DNA of 64,000 bases from Dorea formicigenerans. GTDB lineage: Bacteria > Bacillota > Clostridia > Lachnospirales > Lachnospiraceae. The position numbers and the translations under genes are program-made. The notes beneath the pieces were generated by a model. The model saw nothing but the letters and a program-made list of their open reading frames with translations, had not been told where the DNA came from and did no database searches. Position 1 is the stretch's first letter; each line of letters begins with the position of its first letter. Below are positions 8,238-16,816 of the stretch, piece after piece. Location of the stretch: assembly GCF_025150245.1 (NCBI RefSeq), contig NZ_CP102279.1, positions 989,423 to 1,053,422 of the forward strand. The letters are read 5' to 3'.

Positions 8238-8332
8238 ATTATTTTAAAGGCAAACCTGTTGAAAGGCAGGGGCGCAAAGCCAGAAGGGACTAAAGTCAGA
8301 AAACTTGACCATGTCAGCCGGTTGCCACTGTT
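8238..8332 (+). promoter_or_regulatory. Cyclic di-GMP-I (GEMM-I) riboswitch
   Basis: The aptamer core is easily recognised: GGCAAACC, a GAAA-containing loop, GGGGCGCAAAGCC, a hairpin GACT/AAAGTC region and the closing AGCCGGTTGCC. These are the conserved class I c-di-GMP elements, including the tetraloop and its receptor. A promoter lies just upstream and an intrinsic terminator about 100 bases downstream, before the hybrid kinase gene, so it probably controls read-through into that gene. Whether ligand turns expression on or off cannot be decided by eye. Confidence 0.9.
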
Positions 8333-8427
8333 TCCATATCATCATAATATATGGAAAAGATGTTTGAACAGAAGAGATTCCGATATCTTTTATACTATAT
8401 AGATGTGTGATTTAAAAAATATAGTAG

Positions 8428-8461
8428 GGACACTGGCAGATTTTGGCAAGTGTCCTTTTTG
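8428..8461 (+). terminator. Riboswitch-associated intrinsic terminator
   Basis: GGACACT (8428-8434) pairs with AGTGTCC (8449-8455), followed by TTTTT. It lies between the c-di-GMP aptamer and the kinase start and is the likely expression platform. Confidence 0.8.
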
Positions 8462-8533
8462 TATGCAAAAATGGGTAACAAAACTAGCAGGGACAGGTTT
8501 TCTGTATACAGATAAAAGCAGGATGAAGAAGGC

Positions 8534-11500
8534 ATGAGACGGAGAGAGGATTTTTATAAAATGAAAAATTATGAAGACAAAATATATTCATTAGGTGAGA
8601 CTGTAACGGGGCAGACACAGGACATGTCACAGGCCGTACAGAAAACACTGGAAAATAATGGCGGTGTAGGTATAATGACAGGATCTTATGACCAAAACCT
8701 GTCTATTTTGTCTGTGAATAATCTGCTGTTGCATAGTACAGGATACACATTCGATACTTTCATGGAACAGACAAAAGGCTCATTGAGAAACTTCTTTTAT
8801 GGCGAGGAAGATATACTGGAGCGAGACCGTTTTTTGCAGCTTCACGGAACAGGGGAAGCACAGATCCTTGCTGCAGACGGTACAGTGAAAAATGTACGGC
8901 TTTGTAAAGAGGATGCGACAGATGAGGCGGGCAGACAGATCTGGGTTATGTCCGTACAGGTCAACTGGAATCATGTAAATTTGACACTGCTCAATGAGGC
9001 TATCTATTCCGGCTTCTGGTATTTTGACTGTGACGAAAACAGTGAGATTGTGAATGCAAACTGGAGTCATGAATTCCGAAAAATGCTTGGCTATCATGAC
9101 ACTCTGGATTTTCCGAATAAACTGGAATCCTGGTCAGATCTTCTGCATCCACAGGATAAAGAAAGAGTAATGGTGCAGCTTCAGGCGGCAATTAAGGATA
9201 AGACGAACCAGATAAAATACCAGGTAGAGTATCGTATGAGAATGAAGGATAATCAATACCAGTGGTTTCGGGCATCGGCAGAAGTAATACGCCGTCTGGA
9301 TGGTTCTGCCAGCAGGATTGCCGGGATTTTTATTAACATTGATGGGGAGAAAAAAGAAATCATGCAGGCACAAAAATCTGCTGCTTTCCACCGGGCTTTT
9401 ACGAAAGCAGATTTGTGTGAGTATTATGTGAATCTGGAAGCGAATACTTTTGATACCTTTAAGGTTGAACCGTCCCTGATGACAGTCTTTGAACAGAGTC
9501 ATACATGGGATGAACTGATCCAGCATTTTGTGGATTCCTATGTTGTGGAGACAGATAAGAAGGCGGTATCCTCTTTTTACGACCGTGGTTATATTGCAGA
9601 AAGGCTGAAGGGTCTGGAAACCGAATTGGCTTTGGAGTGCCGTATCACTTTGAATGGAGAAGAACGATGGGTCCGCAATGTGATCATACGCGGCGAGATA
9701 GAGGATTCAGAATATGCCATGATCTTTCTGCGGGATATCACAGAGACAAAGGTGGAGAGTGCACGGCATCTGCAGATGGCAGCGGACAATGCTTCCATGG
9801 AGCTGCTGATCCAGAGTATTGTGCGTCTGGTTGACCGTTTTGTTGTCTGTGATCTGGAAAATGACAGATATGAATTCTACAATCTGAATGGACAGATGAT
9901 ATATAAACCTCTGGGATTTTATCATGATTTTCAGATGCAGGTTCTTGAAAAATATAAGACTCTGGAACCATTGGAAGCTATAGATATCCTGATAGCCCCG
10001 GATAATATTCGGAAAAAACTGAAAAGTGAAAATGATATTTATAAGTTTGAGTACTGCAGCCAGGATGAAAAGACTTATAAGATCGCCTCTTACATACCCC
10101 TGGAATGGGAGGATGGAAAACTGGTAAAAGTATTGCTGGCATCCATGGATGTGACACAGGAGAAGAAAGCAGAGATTGAATCCCGTCAGGCACTGAAAGA
10201 GGCTTACCGGTCCGCAGAAAATGCTAATCGTGCGAAAACAGAATTCCTTTCCAATATGTCCCATGATATCAGGACACCGATGAACGCTATTGTCGGTCTG
10301 ACAGCGATCGCAGGAGCAAATATTGAGAGTCAGGAGAGAGTTATTGAATGCCTCGGCAAGATCACAGAATCAAGCCGCCATCTGCTGGGGTTGATCAATG
10401 AAGTATTGGATATGGCACGTATTGAAAGTGGAAAAATGACACTGGCACAGGAAGATTTCAATCTGTCAGAGCTGGTAGATAATCTTATTACACTTACGAA
10501 ACCGGTGCTTGATGAACATAAACATAATTTTGATATACACATCAATCATATTGAACATGAGGCTGTCTGTGGTGACAGCTTGAGGATTCAGCAGGTATTT
10601 GTGAATCTGATGAGTAATGCAATCAAGTATACACCGGATGGTGGAAATATTATTTTTTCCATAGAGGAAAAGCCAAATGGATTTTCAGAACTTGGATGCT
10701 ATGAATTTACGATTGAGGATAATGGGATCGGTATGTCACCGGAATTCCAGAAAATCATGTTTGATCCTTTCAGCCGCGCGGATGACCAACGTACAACCAG
10801 AGTTCAGGGAACCGGTCTGGGAATGGCAATCAGCAGAAATATTGTGAACCTGATGAATGGCACTATTAAAGTGGATAGTACCTTGCACAAGGGAACTAAA
10901 ATCACAGTAACAATTTATCTGGAGCTTCAGGAAAAAGAAAAAGAACAGGACAAAAATCTGATGAAGCTGCCGGTTCTGGTAGTGGATGATGATAAGACAT
11001 GCTGTGAAAGTACAGTTGCCACACTGAAGGAAATCGGTATTATGGGTGAATGGGTTCTCTCTGGCAGGGAAGCGGTTGAGCGCTGTTATGCACGGCATGA
11101 GTTGAAAGATGATTACTTTGCTGTTATTTTAGACTGGAAGATGCCGGATATGGATGGTATAGAGACTGCCAGACAGATCCGGAAACGGATAGGAAAAGAG
11201 ATCACCATCATTGTATTGACATCCTATGAATTCAGCGAAATTGAAGAAGAAGCAAAGGCTGCAGGTGTAGATGCTTTTATTGCAAAACCGCTGTTCCGTT
11301 CCCGGCTGACGGCAACACTACGGCAGTTTACTTCAGGCAGAAAAGAAAAAACAGCAAAAAATTATCTGGAGAAGTTGTCAGAATCAGACTACACAGGAAA
11401 AAGGATTCTGCTGGTTGAGGATAATGAGTTGAACAGAGAAATTGCTGTTGAAATTTTGCAGATGACAGGGGCAGAAGTGGAAATAGCAGAAAATGGGAAA

Positions 11501-11767
11501 ATCGCAGTTGAAAAAGTGGAAGCTTCTCCGGAAGGATTGTATGATCTTGTTTTTATGGATATCCAAATGCCTGTCATGAATGGTTATGAGGCAACTGCAG
11601 CAATCAGGAGCCTTCCGGGTGAAAAGGGAAAACTGCCTATTGTTGCCATGACTGCCAATGCTTTTGCAGAAGATGTACAGTTGGCCAAAAATACAGGCAT
11701 GAATGGACATATCGCGAAACCGCTGGATATGAATAAGCTGAATGATGTTCTGGAAAACTGGATGTAA
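8534..11767 (+). CDS. PAS-domain hybrid histidine kinase with two receiver domains
   Basis: This 1077-residue, apparently cytosolic signalling protein has no clear membrane helix. Order of domains: an N-terminal sensory region, a PAS domain at about 150-265, further PAS-like sequence at about 280-560, HisKA with phospho-acceptor His577 (SHDIRTP), HATPase at about 690-800 (SNAIKY, DNGIGM, GTGLGMAI), receiver 1 with Asp867, and receiver 2 with Asp1009. Start is uncertain: ATG 8534 has AGAAGG, while ATG 8561 follows GGAGAGAGG. The preceding c-di-GMP riboswitch and terminator indicate that kinase production responds to c-di-GMP. No output gene is adjacent, so it probably signals to a phosphotransfer protein elsewhere. 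Confidence 0.93.
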   Translation: MRRREDFYKMKNYEDKIYSLGETVTGQTQDMSQAVQKTLENNGGVGIMTGSYDQNLSILSVNNLLLHSTGYTFDTFMEQTKGSLRNFFYGEEDILERDRFLQLHGTGEAQILAADGTVKNVRLCKEDATDEAGRQIWVMSVQVNWNHVNLTLLNEAIYSGFWYFDCDENSEIVNANWSHEFRKMLGYHDTLDFPNKLESWSDLLHPQDKERVMVQLQAAIKDKTNQIKYQVEYRMRMKDNQYQWFRASAEVIRRLDGSASRIAGIFINIDGEKKEIMQAQKSAAFHRAFTKADLCEYYVNLEANTFDTFKVEPSLMTVFEQSHTWDELIQHFVDSYVVETDKKAVSSFYDRGYIAERLKGLETELALECRITLNGEERWVRNVIIRGEIEDSEYAMIFLRDITETKVESARHLQMAADNASMELLIQSIVRLVDRFVVCDLENDRYEFYNLNGQMIYKPLGFYHDFQMQVLEKYKTLEPLEAIDILIAPDNIRKKLKSENDIYKFEYCSQDEKTYKIASYIPLEWEDGKLVKVLLASMDVTQEKKAEIESRQALKEAYRSAENANRAKTEFLSNMSHDIRTPMNAIVGLTAIAGANIESQERVIECLGKITESSRHLLGLINEVLDMARIESGKMTLAQEDFNLSELVDNLITLTKPVLDEHKHNFDIHINHIEHEAVCGDSLRIQQVFVNLMSNAIKYTPDGGNIIFSIEEKPNGFSELGCYEFTIEDNGIGMSPEFQKIMFDPFSRADDQRTTRVQGTGLGMAISRNIVNLMNGTIKVDSTLHKGTKITVTIYLELQEKEKEQDKNLMKLPVLVVDDDKTCCESTVATLKEIGIMGEWVLSGREAVERCYARHELKDDYFAVILDWKMPDMDGIETARQIRKRIGKEITIIVLTSYEFSEIEEEAKAAGVDAFIAKPLFRSRLTATLRQFTSGRKEKTAKNYLEKLSESDYTGKRILLVEDNELNREIAVEILQMTGAEVEIAENGKIAVEKVEASPEGLYDLVFMDIQMPVMNGYEATAAIRSLPGEKGKLPIVAMTANAFAEDVQLAKNTGMNGHIAKPLDMNKLNDVLENWM

Positions 11768-11822
11768 TTGCCTTCCTGGATGCATGGGAAAAGCAGCTAG
11801 GAAACATAGAGAGGGTTTTGTT

Positions 11823-12300
11823 ATGACAGAAACTAAATATATATTTCCGAAGCAACCGCAGTCTGTGGCTGTTTTGGTTTTTATAACCGTGCTGATTGTT
11901 CTGCTTCTTATCCTGACTGTAATGGTACATATGAGGAACAGAAAACTGAAACGTACGCTGGCGGAACAGATGGCGGAAAGACGGCTTTTGGATAAGATAT
12001 GTGCAGATTTTACGGCCGTCTATTATGTTGAATTAAATACCGGTTCCTTTGAAATTCTCCATATAAACGATGGAACCAACGCAAAAAAAATGAATCTGAA
12101 ACAGGGTGATAATTTCAATTCTTCTGCTGACCAATATGCGGTTCAATATCTGCATGAGAAAGAAAGACAGGAATTTAAGGACTGGATTTCGACAGGGCAT
12201 CTTCCATCTTACAAAGCCGCTGGATGCGGAAAAAATGATCATTGCCTTAAAACAATGCATGGCAGATAATAGTGATGTAAAACTGCACGAAGATTTGTAG
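11823..12300 (+). pseudogene. Collapsed hybrid kinase: N-terminus joined to receiver C-terminus
   Basis: ATG at 11823 begins a protein with one membrane helix (about residues 15-37) and the opening of a PAS-type domain (LLDKICADFTAVYYVELNTG). At about 12195-12210 the kinase sequence stops. In another frame, the end of a receiver domain follows (HLTKPLDAEKMIIALKQCM) and runs to a stop at 12298-12300. The whole HisKA, HATPase and most of the receiver are gone and the two ends are out of frame. The gene lies 53 bases after the intact hybrid kinase and ends in a good terminator. It was probably a second sensor kinase of the same type, now lost by internal deletion. Confidence 0.7.
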
Positions 12301-12310
12301 GAATAAAAAG

Positions 12311-12348
12311 ACAGAACATATAAAGTTGTTATATGTTCTGTTTTTTTT
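12311..12348 (+). terminator. Terminator after kinase region
   Basis: ACAGAACATATAA (12311-12323) pairs with TTATATGTTCTGT (12329-12341) and is followed by eight T. Confidence 0.92.
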
Positions 12349-12389
12349 ATGTGAGCCTTGCGGTGCACGTTTCTAACGGGTGAAGAAGT

Positions 12390-12545
12390 ATGATTTCCTG
12401 TGGTGCCAGACTTTCACCATTTGATATTCAGGAGCTTCGAGAAATCATGTCGTATGACGAAATGGAACTGGATATGATCGGCGATCAGAGAACAGCCATG
12501 TTTGTCATTATCAGTGATTCCGATGACACATTCAACTTTGCGTAA
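12390..12545 (+). pseudogene. VirD4/TraG coupling-protein fragment
   Basis: A short open stretch reads ARLSPFDIQELREIMSYDEM, followed by DMIGDQRTAMFVIISDSDDTFNF, then a stop. This is the characteristic region after the second nucleotide-binding motif of VirD4/TraG conjugation coupling proteins. Both ends of the gene are missing. Immediately downstream (12551-12659) another open scrap, KLEKKQNYMTVPAAIKELEK and beyond, resembles the C-terminal part of a transposase but I cannot place it. Both are debris of a decayed conjugative element. Confidence 0.7.
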
Positions 12546-12674
12546 AACGAAAAGCTTGAGAAGAAACAGAATTATATGACAGTCCCGGCAGCAATCAAGG
12601 AACTTGAGAAGATTGAAATGACACGACAAACACAGATTTGGGGTGCCAATAACATGTAAATTTTTCTATATCCG

Positions 12675-12703
12675 TTGACTTAGTTGTATGAAATGAGTAT
12701 AAT
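12675..12703 (+). promoter_or_regulatory. Promoter of toxin-antitoxin operon
   Basis: TTGACT (12675-12680), 17-base spacer, consensus TATAAT (12698-12703), 46 bases before the antitoxin start. Confidence 0.85.
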
Positions 12704-12748
12704 ATGGTTAGAATATTACTATCACAACTGTTTTAAGGAGGTGCAAAT

Positions 12749-13015
12749 ATGAATATTCGTCCATCAGCAGCAATCCGCCAGAACTACAACGAGATTGCAG
12801 ATATGTGTCGTAAAACGGCAGAGCCGATATTCCTTACAAAGAACGGTGAAGGAGATTTGGTTGTTATGGATATTGAAACTTATAACCGTCGGGAAAAAAT
12901 GCTGAAGCTAAGAGAAGAACTGCTTGCTGTCGAAGAAGACAGAATAGCAGGAAGAAACGGCTGCACTCTTGATGAGATCGACGCTTACCTTGATGACGTA
13001 ATCGCAGAGGTATAA
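12749..13015 (+). CDS. Phd/YefM-type antitoxin
   Basis: This 88-residue protein has the Phd/YefM fold opening (MNIRPSAAIRQNYNEIADMC) and the typical PIFLTKNGEGDLVVMDIETY segment, then a C-terminal helix expected to neutralise the toxin. ATG follows AAGGAGG by 7 bases. The toxin gene begins four bases after the stop, which is the usual antitoxin-first order. The N-terminal domain is expected to repress the consensus promoter upstream. It lies inside mobile-element debris and probably served as a stability module. Confidence 0.9.
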   Translation: MNIRPSAAIRQNYNEIADMCRKTAEPIFLTKNGEGDLVVMDIETYNRREKMLKLREELLAVEEDRIAGRNGCTLDEIDAYLDDVIAEV

Positions 13016-13019
13016 GCCT

Positions 13020-13334
13020 ATGTCAGATAAAAAATATAAAGTCATTGTTTCCGACAGGGCAAAGCGTATGTTGGGAACACATATTCGTTTTATGGTACAG
13101 GTTAATAAAGATGCTGCCAAAACGAAGAAGCAAGAGCTTATGGAAGCAATGCGTTCTTTAGAACGTATGCCGCAGCGTTTTCCGTTTTTTAAAGAAGCGT
13201 ATATACCGACGAATAAATATCATAAGATGTTTGTTGCAAAGTGGTATCTCGTTCTTTACCAAATCCAAGATGATACGGTTTACGTGGATTATATCCTTGA
13301 CTGCCGTAAAGATTACAGTTGGCTTATCCGTTAA
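13020..13334 (+). CDS. ParE/RelE-family toxin
   Basis: This 104-residue basic protein has RelE/ParE superfamily features: YKVIVSDRAKRML opening, two helices, and the beta-strand end HKMFVAKWYLVLYQI and VDYILDCRKDY. It is the expected partner of the Phd/YefM protein four bases upstream. RelE members cleave mRNA at the ribosome and ParE members poison gyrase, and sequence alone here does not decide. The C-terminal RKDYSWLIR is RelE-like. The operon ends in a terminator about 20 bases later. Confidence 0.88.
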   Translation: MSDKKYKVIVSDRAKRMLGTHIRFMVQVNKDAAKTKKQELMEAMRSLERMPQRFPFFKEAYIPTNKYHKMFVAKWYLVLYQIQDDTVYVDYILDCRKDYSWLIR

Positions 13335-13354
13335 AACAGAATATCAAATACACA

Positions 13355-13387
13355 AATCGTCACTTCACAGTAGGTGGCGATTTTTTT
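13355..13387 (+). terminator. Terminator of toxin-antitoxin operon
   Basis: AATCGTCAC (13355-13363) pairs with GGTGGCGATT (13373-13382), with two G-U pairs, and continues into seven T. Confidence 0.85.
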
Positions 13388-13411
13388 GTGCTCAAAAAGG
13401 AGGTGCTATGA

Positions 13412-13549
13412 TTGGAAGTAAAGATAAATAAGGAAATCCGTAATTATACGGAGAGTATGTTTTTTGGGCGCATGAAAAAACTCTTGTTTTTTCACACGCC
13501 CTCCTACTCGATTATGAATAAAATTCCTCTGTCATCGCAGACAGAATAG
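13412..13549 (+). pseudogene. PrgI-type conjugation protein stub
   Basis: TTG at 13412, behind AAAGGAGG (13396-13403), opens LEVKINKEIRNYTESMFFG, the conserved N-terminus of PrgI family (VirB3-like) conjugation membrane proteins. After about 19 codons homology stops within a GC-rich hairpin, and the frame runs through unrelated sequence to a stop at 13549. Only the start of the gene survives. It is the third conjugation-gene relic in this region and marks the right edge of the decayed element next to the biotin genes. Confidence 0.65.
13466..13501 (-). terminator. Large hairpin downstream of bioY
   Basis: GGGCG-ATG-AAAAAAC arm (13466-13481) pairs with the complementary arm at 13486-13501, with two internal mismatches. 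It could terminate the bioBY operon and is also where the PrgI homology ends. Confidence 0.65.
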
Positions 13550-13661
13550 TTTCAGGGTATTTAGATTATCAATTTGTAAAAAATCTGAAGAGTTGCAAGT
13601 GTGGAAATTGAAATTGTTTCCAGCAAAAAATATAATGCTTTTATAAAATCATCTGGTGTAA

Positions 13662-14228
13662 TTATTGCTGTGCTACAGTTCCAAGTCTTTTGCGAACCAT
13701 CGGTCCGATAATCATTGCAATGACCATTTTGCACAGATCCGCAGGAATGAAAGGAATGACACAGACTGCAAGTGCTGCGCCTACTGTATATCCGGACTGG
13801 AAGCAGAACCATGCTGTTCCAAATGCGTAGCAGATTGCAGTTCCGACGATCATTCCGAGGATCTGGATTCCACGGTTGGTGAATTTGTCGATGACAATAC
13901 CTGCGATGATTGCCATTGGAATAAATCCGATGATGTATCCGCCGGTCGGACCTGCCAGTTTTGCCAGTCCACCTGTGAATCCGGAGAATACCGGAAGCCC
14001 TACCAATCCGAGCAACAGGTAGATCAGGTAACTTAAAGTTCCTTTTTTCCAGTCTAACAGATAGAGAGACAGGTAGATCGCAAAGTTAGTAAGTGAAATT
14101 GGCACCGGACCAATTGGAACAGATAATGGTGCGAGAATGCAGGTCACAGCTGCCATAAGTGCGGTTACGACCATAGCGTAAGTACTTGTTTTTCGAAATG
14201 TCTGTGTATTTGTATTGTCATGTGTCAT
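13662..14228 (-). CDS. bioY: BioY biotin transporter, S component
   Basis: This 188-residue membrane protein is BioY, the substrate-specific subunit of the ECF-type biotin importer. It has six hydrophobic helices and the family segments PLSVPIGPVPISLTNF (about residues 33-48) and LAGPTGGYIIGF (about 92-103), which line the biotin site. The length is typical. It follows bioB by 48 bases in the same direction, so synthesis and uptake of biotin are co-expressed from the operator-controlled promoter upstream of bioB. The energising EcfAA'T module is not in this window and is presumably shared. Confidence 0.95.
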   Translation of the reverse strand: MTHDNTNTQTFRKTSTYAMVVTALMAAVTCILAPLSVPIGPVPISLTNFAIYLSLYLLDWKKGTLSYLIYLLLGLVGLPVFSGFTGGLAKLAGPTGGYIIGFIPMAIIAGIVIDKFTNRGIQILGMIVGTAICYAFGTAWFCFQSGYTVGAALAVCVIPFIPADLCKMVIAMIIGPMVRKRLGTVAQQ

Positions 14229-14276
14229 AGTAAAATTCTCCTTATTATTTAATGATGTGCAAAGACGTTAAACTTA

Positions 14277-15248
14277 TTAAGCGGACTCAATCTCATAAGT
14301 GAATCCGGCGTCTTCAATTGCCTGGATTGTATCTTTGATTCCCTGTCCGCCAGCGGTAAGATATCCTGAGGCAAATATGGAATCAACGACGCGGAGCAGA
14401 TTTTTTTCTTCTCCTTTAAAATAAATCTCACGTCCTGCGGCACAGCGGATATCGGACTGTGGAACTAAAAGTCTTGCAAGACAGAGGACTTTCATACAGT
14501 AAGCAGTTGTGAGAGCGGACATATCGGCGTGCTCTAAAGGTGTTCCCGGAATTGGAAGAAGGAAGTTGATTGGAAGTGCCTCCGGTCGGATCTCGCGAAG
14601 CTCCAGTAACATATCTACCACGTCTTCTTTGCTTTCGCCCATACCAATAATGCCGCCGCTGCAGATTTCAAAACCAAGCCCTTGAAGCATTTTTATATTA
14701 GCAACGCGTTGTTCAAATGTGTGAGTGGAACAGATGTTGTGATAATAAGCACGGCTGCTGTTCAAGTTATGGTTGATGCGGTCAAGTCCGGCTTCCTTTA
14801 ACATCAATGCCTGCTTTTCTGTCAGAAAACCGATAGAACAACACAGGTGTGTTCCCTGTTCTTTCATTTTTCGAATTTTTTCAGCCAATTCTTCAATCTC
14901 TGCATCGGTAAATTTCATCCCACTAAGTCCGATACAGTGGCGTGACAAATGATGCTCGTTGACAAAGTCATTGTCTGCATATAATTTCTCATCTGCGACC
15001 CATTTGTACTTATCAATGTCAGCTTTTGAACGGCAGGACTGAGCACAGTAAGCGCAATCCTGAGAACAGTTTCCACTTCTGGCATTAGTAAGAATGTGGA
15101 TACTTACATGATTTCCTTTGTATTTTTGACGCAGTTTTTCAGCCCGAGCAATCAGCTCATCCAGATTTTCATCCGGCGTGTTGAGTATTTCAATTGCTTC
15201 TTCGCGTGAAAGCTGCGGATCCGTAGATGTATTTTGATTTGAAATCAT
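14277..15248 (-). CDS. bioB: Biotin synthase
   Basis: This 323-residue radical-SAM enzyme converts dethiobiotin to biotin by sulfur insertion. The [4Fe-4S] ligands are in CSQDCAYC (Cys61, Cys65, Cys68). Other BioB hallmarks are NSSRAYYHNICSTHTFEQR, GGIIGMGES and NFLLPIPGTPLE. The length is normal. It is the first gene of a bioB-bioY operon. A BirA-type inverted repeat overlaps its promoter. bioA, bioD and bioF are not present nearby, so the cell may import precursors or keep those genes elsewhere. Confidence 0.97.
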   Translation of the reverse strand: MISNQNTSTDPQLSREEAIEILNTPDENLDELIARAEKLRQKYKGNHVSIHILTNARSGNCSQDCAYCAQSCRSKADIDKYKWVADEKLYADNDFVNEHHLSRHCIGLSGMKFTDAEIEELAEKIRKMKEQGTHLCCSIGFLTEKQALMLKEAGLDRINHNLNSSRAYYHNICSTHTFEQRVANIKMLQGLGFEICSGGIIGMGESKEDVVDMLLELREIRPEALPINFLLPIPGTPLEHADMSALTTAYCMKVLCLARLLVPQSDIRCAAGREIYFKGEEKNLLRVVDSIFASGYLTAGGQGIKDTIQAIEDAGFTYEIESA

Positions 15249-15304
15249 TAGAAGTCCTCTCTTTCCTTGAGTAATTCATTTTTCTGAAATTTTATACAAG
15301 ACAT

Positions 15305-15357
15305 ACTTTAACATGCAAAAAAACAAATGTCAACCATGTGTAACATAATGGTTGACA
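15305..15357 (-). promoter_or_regulatory. BirA-type biotin operator overlapping bioB promoter
   Basis: TGTCAACC (15328-15335) and GGTTGACA (15350-15357) form a perfect 8-bp inverted repeat separated by 14 bases, the layout of Firmicute BirA operators. On the minus strand the left arm supplies a perfect -35 TTGACA (15328-15333), followed after 17 bases by -10 TAAAGT (15305-15310). BirA bound to biotinyl-AMP would therefore cover the -35 element and repress bioBY. Confidence 0.85.
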
Positions 15358-15388
15358 AATGATGTTAGTATGAAGCAATCAGCTGGTA

Positions 15389-15757
15389 TTATGAAATCGT
15401 GATAATTTCTTCTGCACGATTCAGTGCTGCTGCGATAGTCGGCATCGGAATCAGCCCGGCATATGGCATCAGAACCACAAGAACGATGACCAGTGTAATG
15501 GAGTGTACCATTCCTGCAATCGGGGTACGACCTCCGTTTTTGATGTTGGCAGAAGTTCTTGCAATTGCACCGGTAGCCGGGATACCGCCGAACAGTGCGG
15601 ATGCAATATTACCGGCTCCCTGAGCGACCAGTTCCATATCGGAGCGGTGCTTTCCGTTAATCATACCGTCGGCAACGACACAGGAGAGCAGCGATAACAG
15701 CAATCAGAGATCCTGGAATCTTCTTGAAAATGTAAATAAAAGCGGCATATACAGTAG
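15389..15757 (-). pseudogene. SulP-family permease fragment
   Basis: The open frame 15389-15703 encodes the SulP core segment [20 protein letters not shown] and [20 protein letters not shown]. Upstream in another frame the sequence continues backwards as [18 protein letters not shown], so there is a frameshift at about 15690. Both the N-terminal half and everything after MPTIAAAL, including the STAS domain, are missing. It cannot form a transporter. It lies between the bioB operator and adenosine deaminase. Confidence 0.85.
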
Positions 15758-15853
15758 AAGTAATTGTCGAAAAATGAAGGTTATTGCTGAAAAGTGATAG
15801 CCTTTGTTTTATAATGAGGCTAAGTTAGATGATAAAAGAAAGTGGGATAAGCT

Positions 15854-16789
15854 ATGACATTGGAAGAATTGAAAGCATTGCCGAAAATAGAACTGCACTG
15901 TCACCTGGACGGTTCACTGAGTCGGGAATTTCTGGAAAGCCGTCTTGGAAGAAAAGTAGAGCCTTCTGAAATTCATGTATCTGATGACTGCCAGAGCCTT
16001 CAGGAATATCTGGAGAAATTCGATCTTCCGGGACAGTGTCTGCAGGACGAGAAAGGACTGGAGCTGGCAGGGTATGACGTATTAAAAAGTATGAGTCAGG
16101 AAAATGTCCGGTACGCGGAAGTGCGGTTTGCCCCGCTTTTATCAGAAAATGAAAACTTAAGCTGCGGTCAGGTGATAGAGGCAGTCATTCGGGGGATGAA
16201 TCGTGGAAAAAATGAGTTCGGTGTGGATTATGGCATTATTACCTGTGCCATGCGCCATCACAGCTATGAGGAGAATCTCCGTATGATCCGGACAGCAAGA
16301 GAATACCTTGGAAATGGTGTGTGCGCGGCAGACCTTGCAGGAGCTGAGGCCATCTATCCGATGTCAGAATTCATGGAGTTATTTGGACAAGCAAAAAAGC
16401 TTGGAATGCCATTTACCATTCATGCCGGGGAGTGTGGAAACGTGCAGAACATTCTGGATTCCGTAGAGGCAGGAGCACTTCGAATTGGACATGGAATCGC
16501 CATGCGAGGTAATTCAGAAGTCCAGAAAATGATCCGGGAAAAAGGAATCGGTGTCGAGATGTGCCCGATCAGCAATCTTCAGACGAAAGCTGTAGAAAGC
16601 GAAAGTCAATATCCGCTTCGGGAGTTCCTGGACAACGGGATCAAGGTGACGATCAACACAGATAACCGGACCGTCAGCAACATAACCATGACAAAAGAAT
16701 TGCAATTTATTCAGGAGCATTATAGAATTACCGATGAAGAGATTCGGTTGATGATGAGAAATGCAGTAGATACAGCATTTATCCATTGA
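15854..16789 (+). CDS. add: Adenosine deaminase
   Basis: This 311-residue enzyme of the amidohydrolase fold deaminates adenosine or deoxyadenosine to inosine in purine salvage. Zinc ligands are visible: HCH (His15, His17) in ELHCHLDGS, the TIHAGE histidine, and the Asp of INTDNRTVSN; RIGHGIAM and MCPISN are further family blocks. A ribosome site (AAAGTGGGATAAG, weak) precedes ATG 15854. A TATAAT at 15810-15815 is a possible -10. The next gene, a RelA/SpoT-domain protein, starts 27 bases downstream, so the two may be cotranscribed and link purine metabolism to alarmone signalling. Confidence 0.95.
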   Translation: MTLEELKALPKIELHCHLDGSLSREFLESRLGRKVEPSEIHVSDDCQSLQEYLEKFDLPGQCLQDEKGLELAGYDVLKSMSQENVRYAEVRFAPLLSENENLSCGQVIEAVIRGMNRGKNEFGVDYGIITCAMRHHSYEENLRMIRTAREYLGNGVCAADLAGAEAIYPMSEFMELFGQAKKLGMPFTIHAGECGNVQNILDSVEAGALRIGHGIAMRGNSEVQKMIREKGIGVEMCPISNLQTKAVESESQYPLREFLDNGIKVTINTDNRTVSNITMTKELQFIQEHYRITDEEIRLMMRNAVDTAFIH

Positions 16790-16816
16790 ATCCAGACGAG
16801 TAAAGGAGACTGACAG

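Noticed and set aside
8211-8402. 63-codon plus-strand open frame
   Set aside because: It lies across the c-di-GMP-I aptamer, and its composition follows the RNA rather than a protein.
9707-10264. 185-codon minus-strand frame
   Set aside because: It is antisense to the hybrid kinase coding region, without start signals or protein-like composition.
13665-14036. 123-codon plus-strand frame rich in Cys and Ser
   Set aside because: Antisense to bioY; codon pattern follows the real gene.
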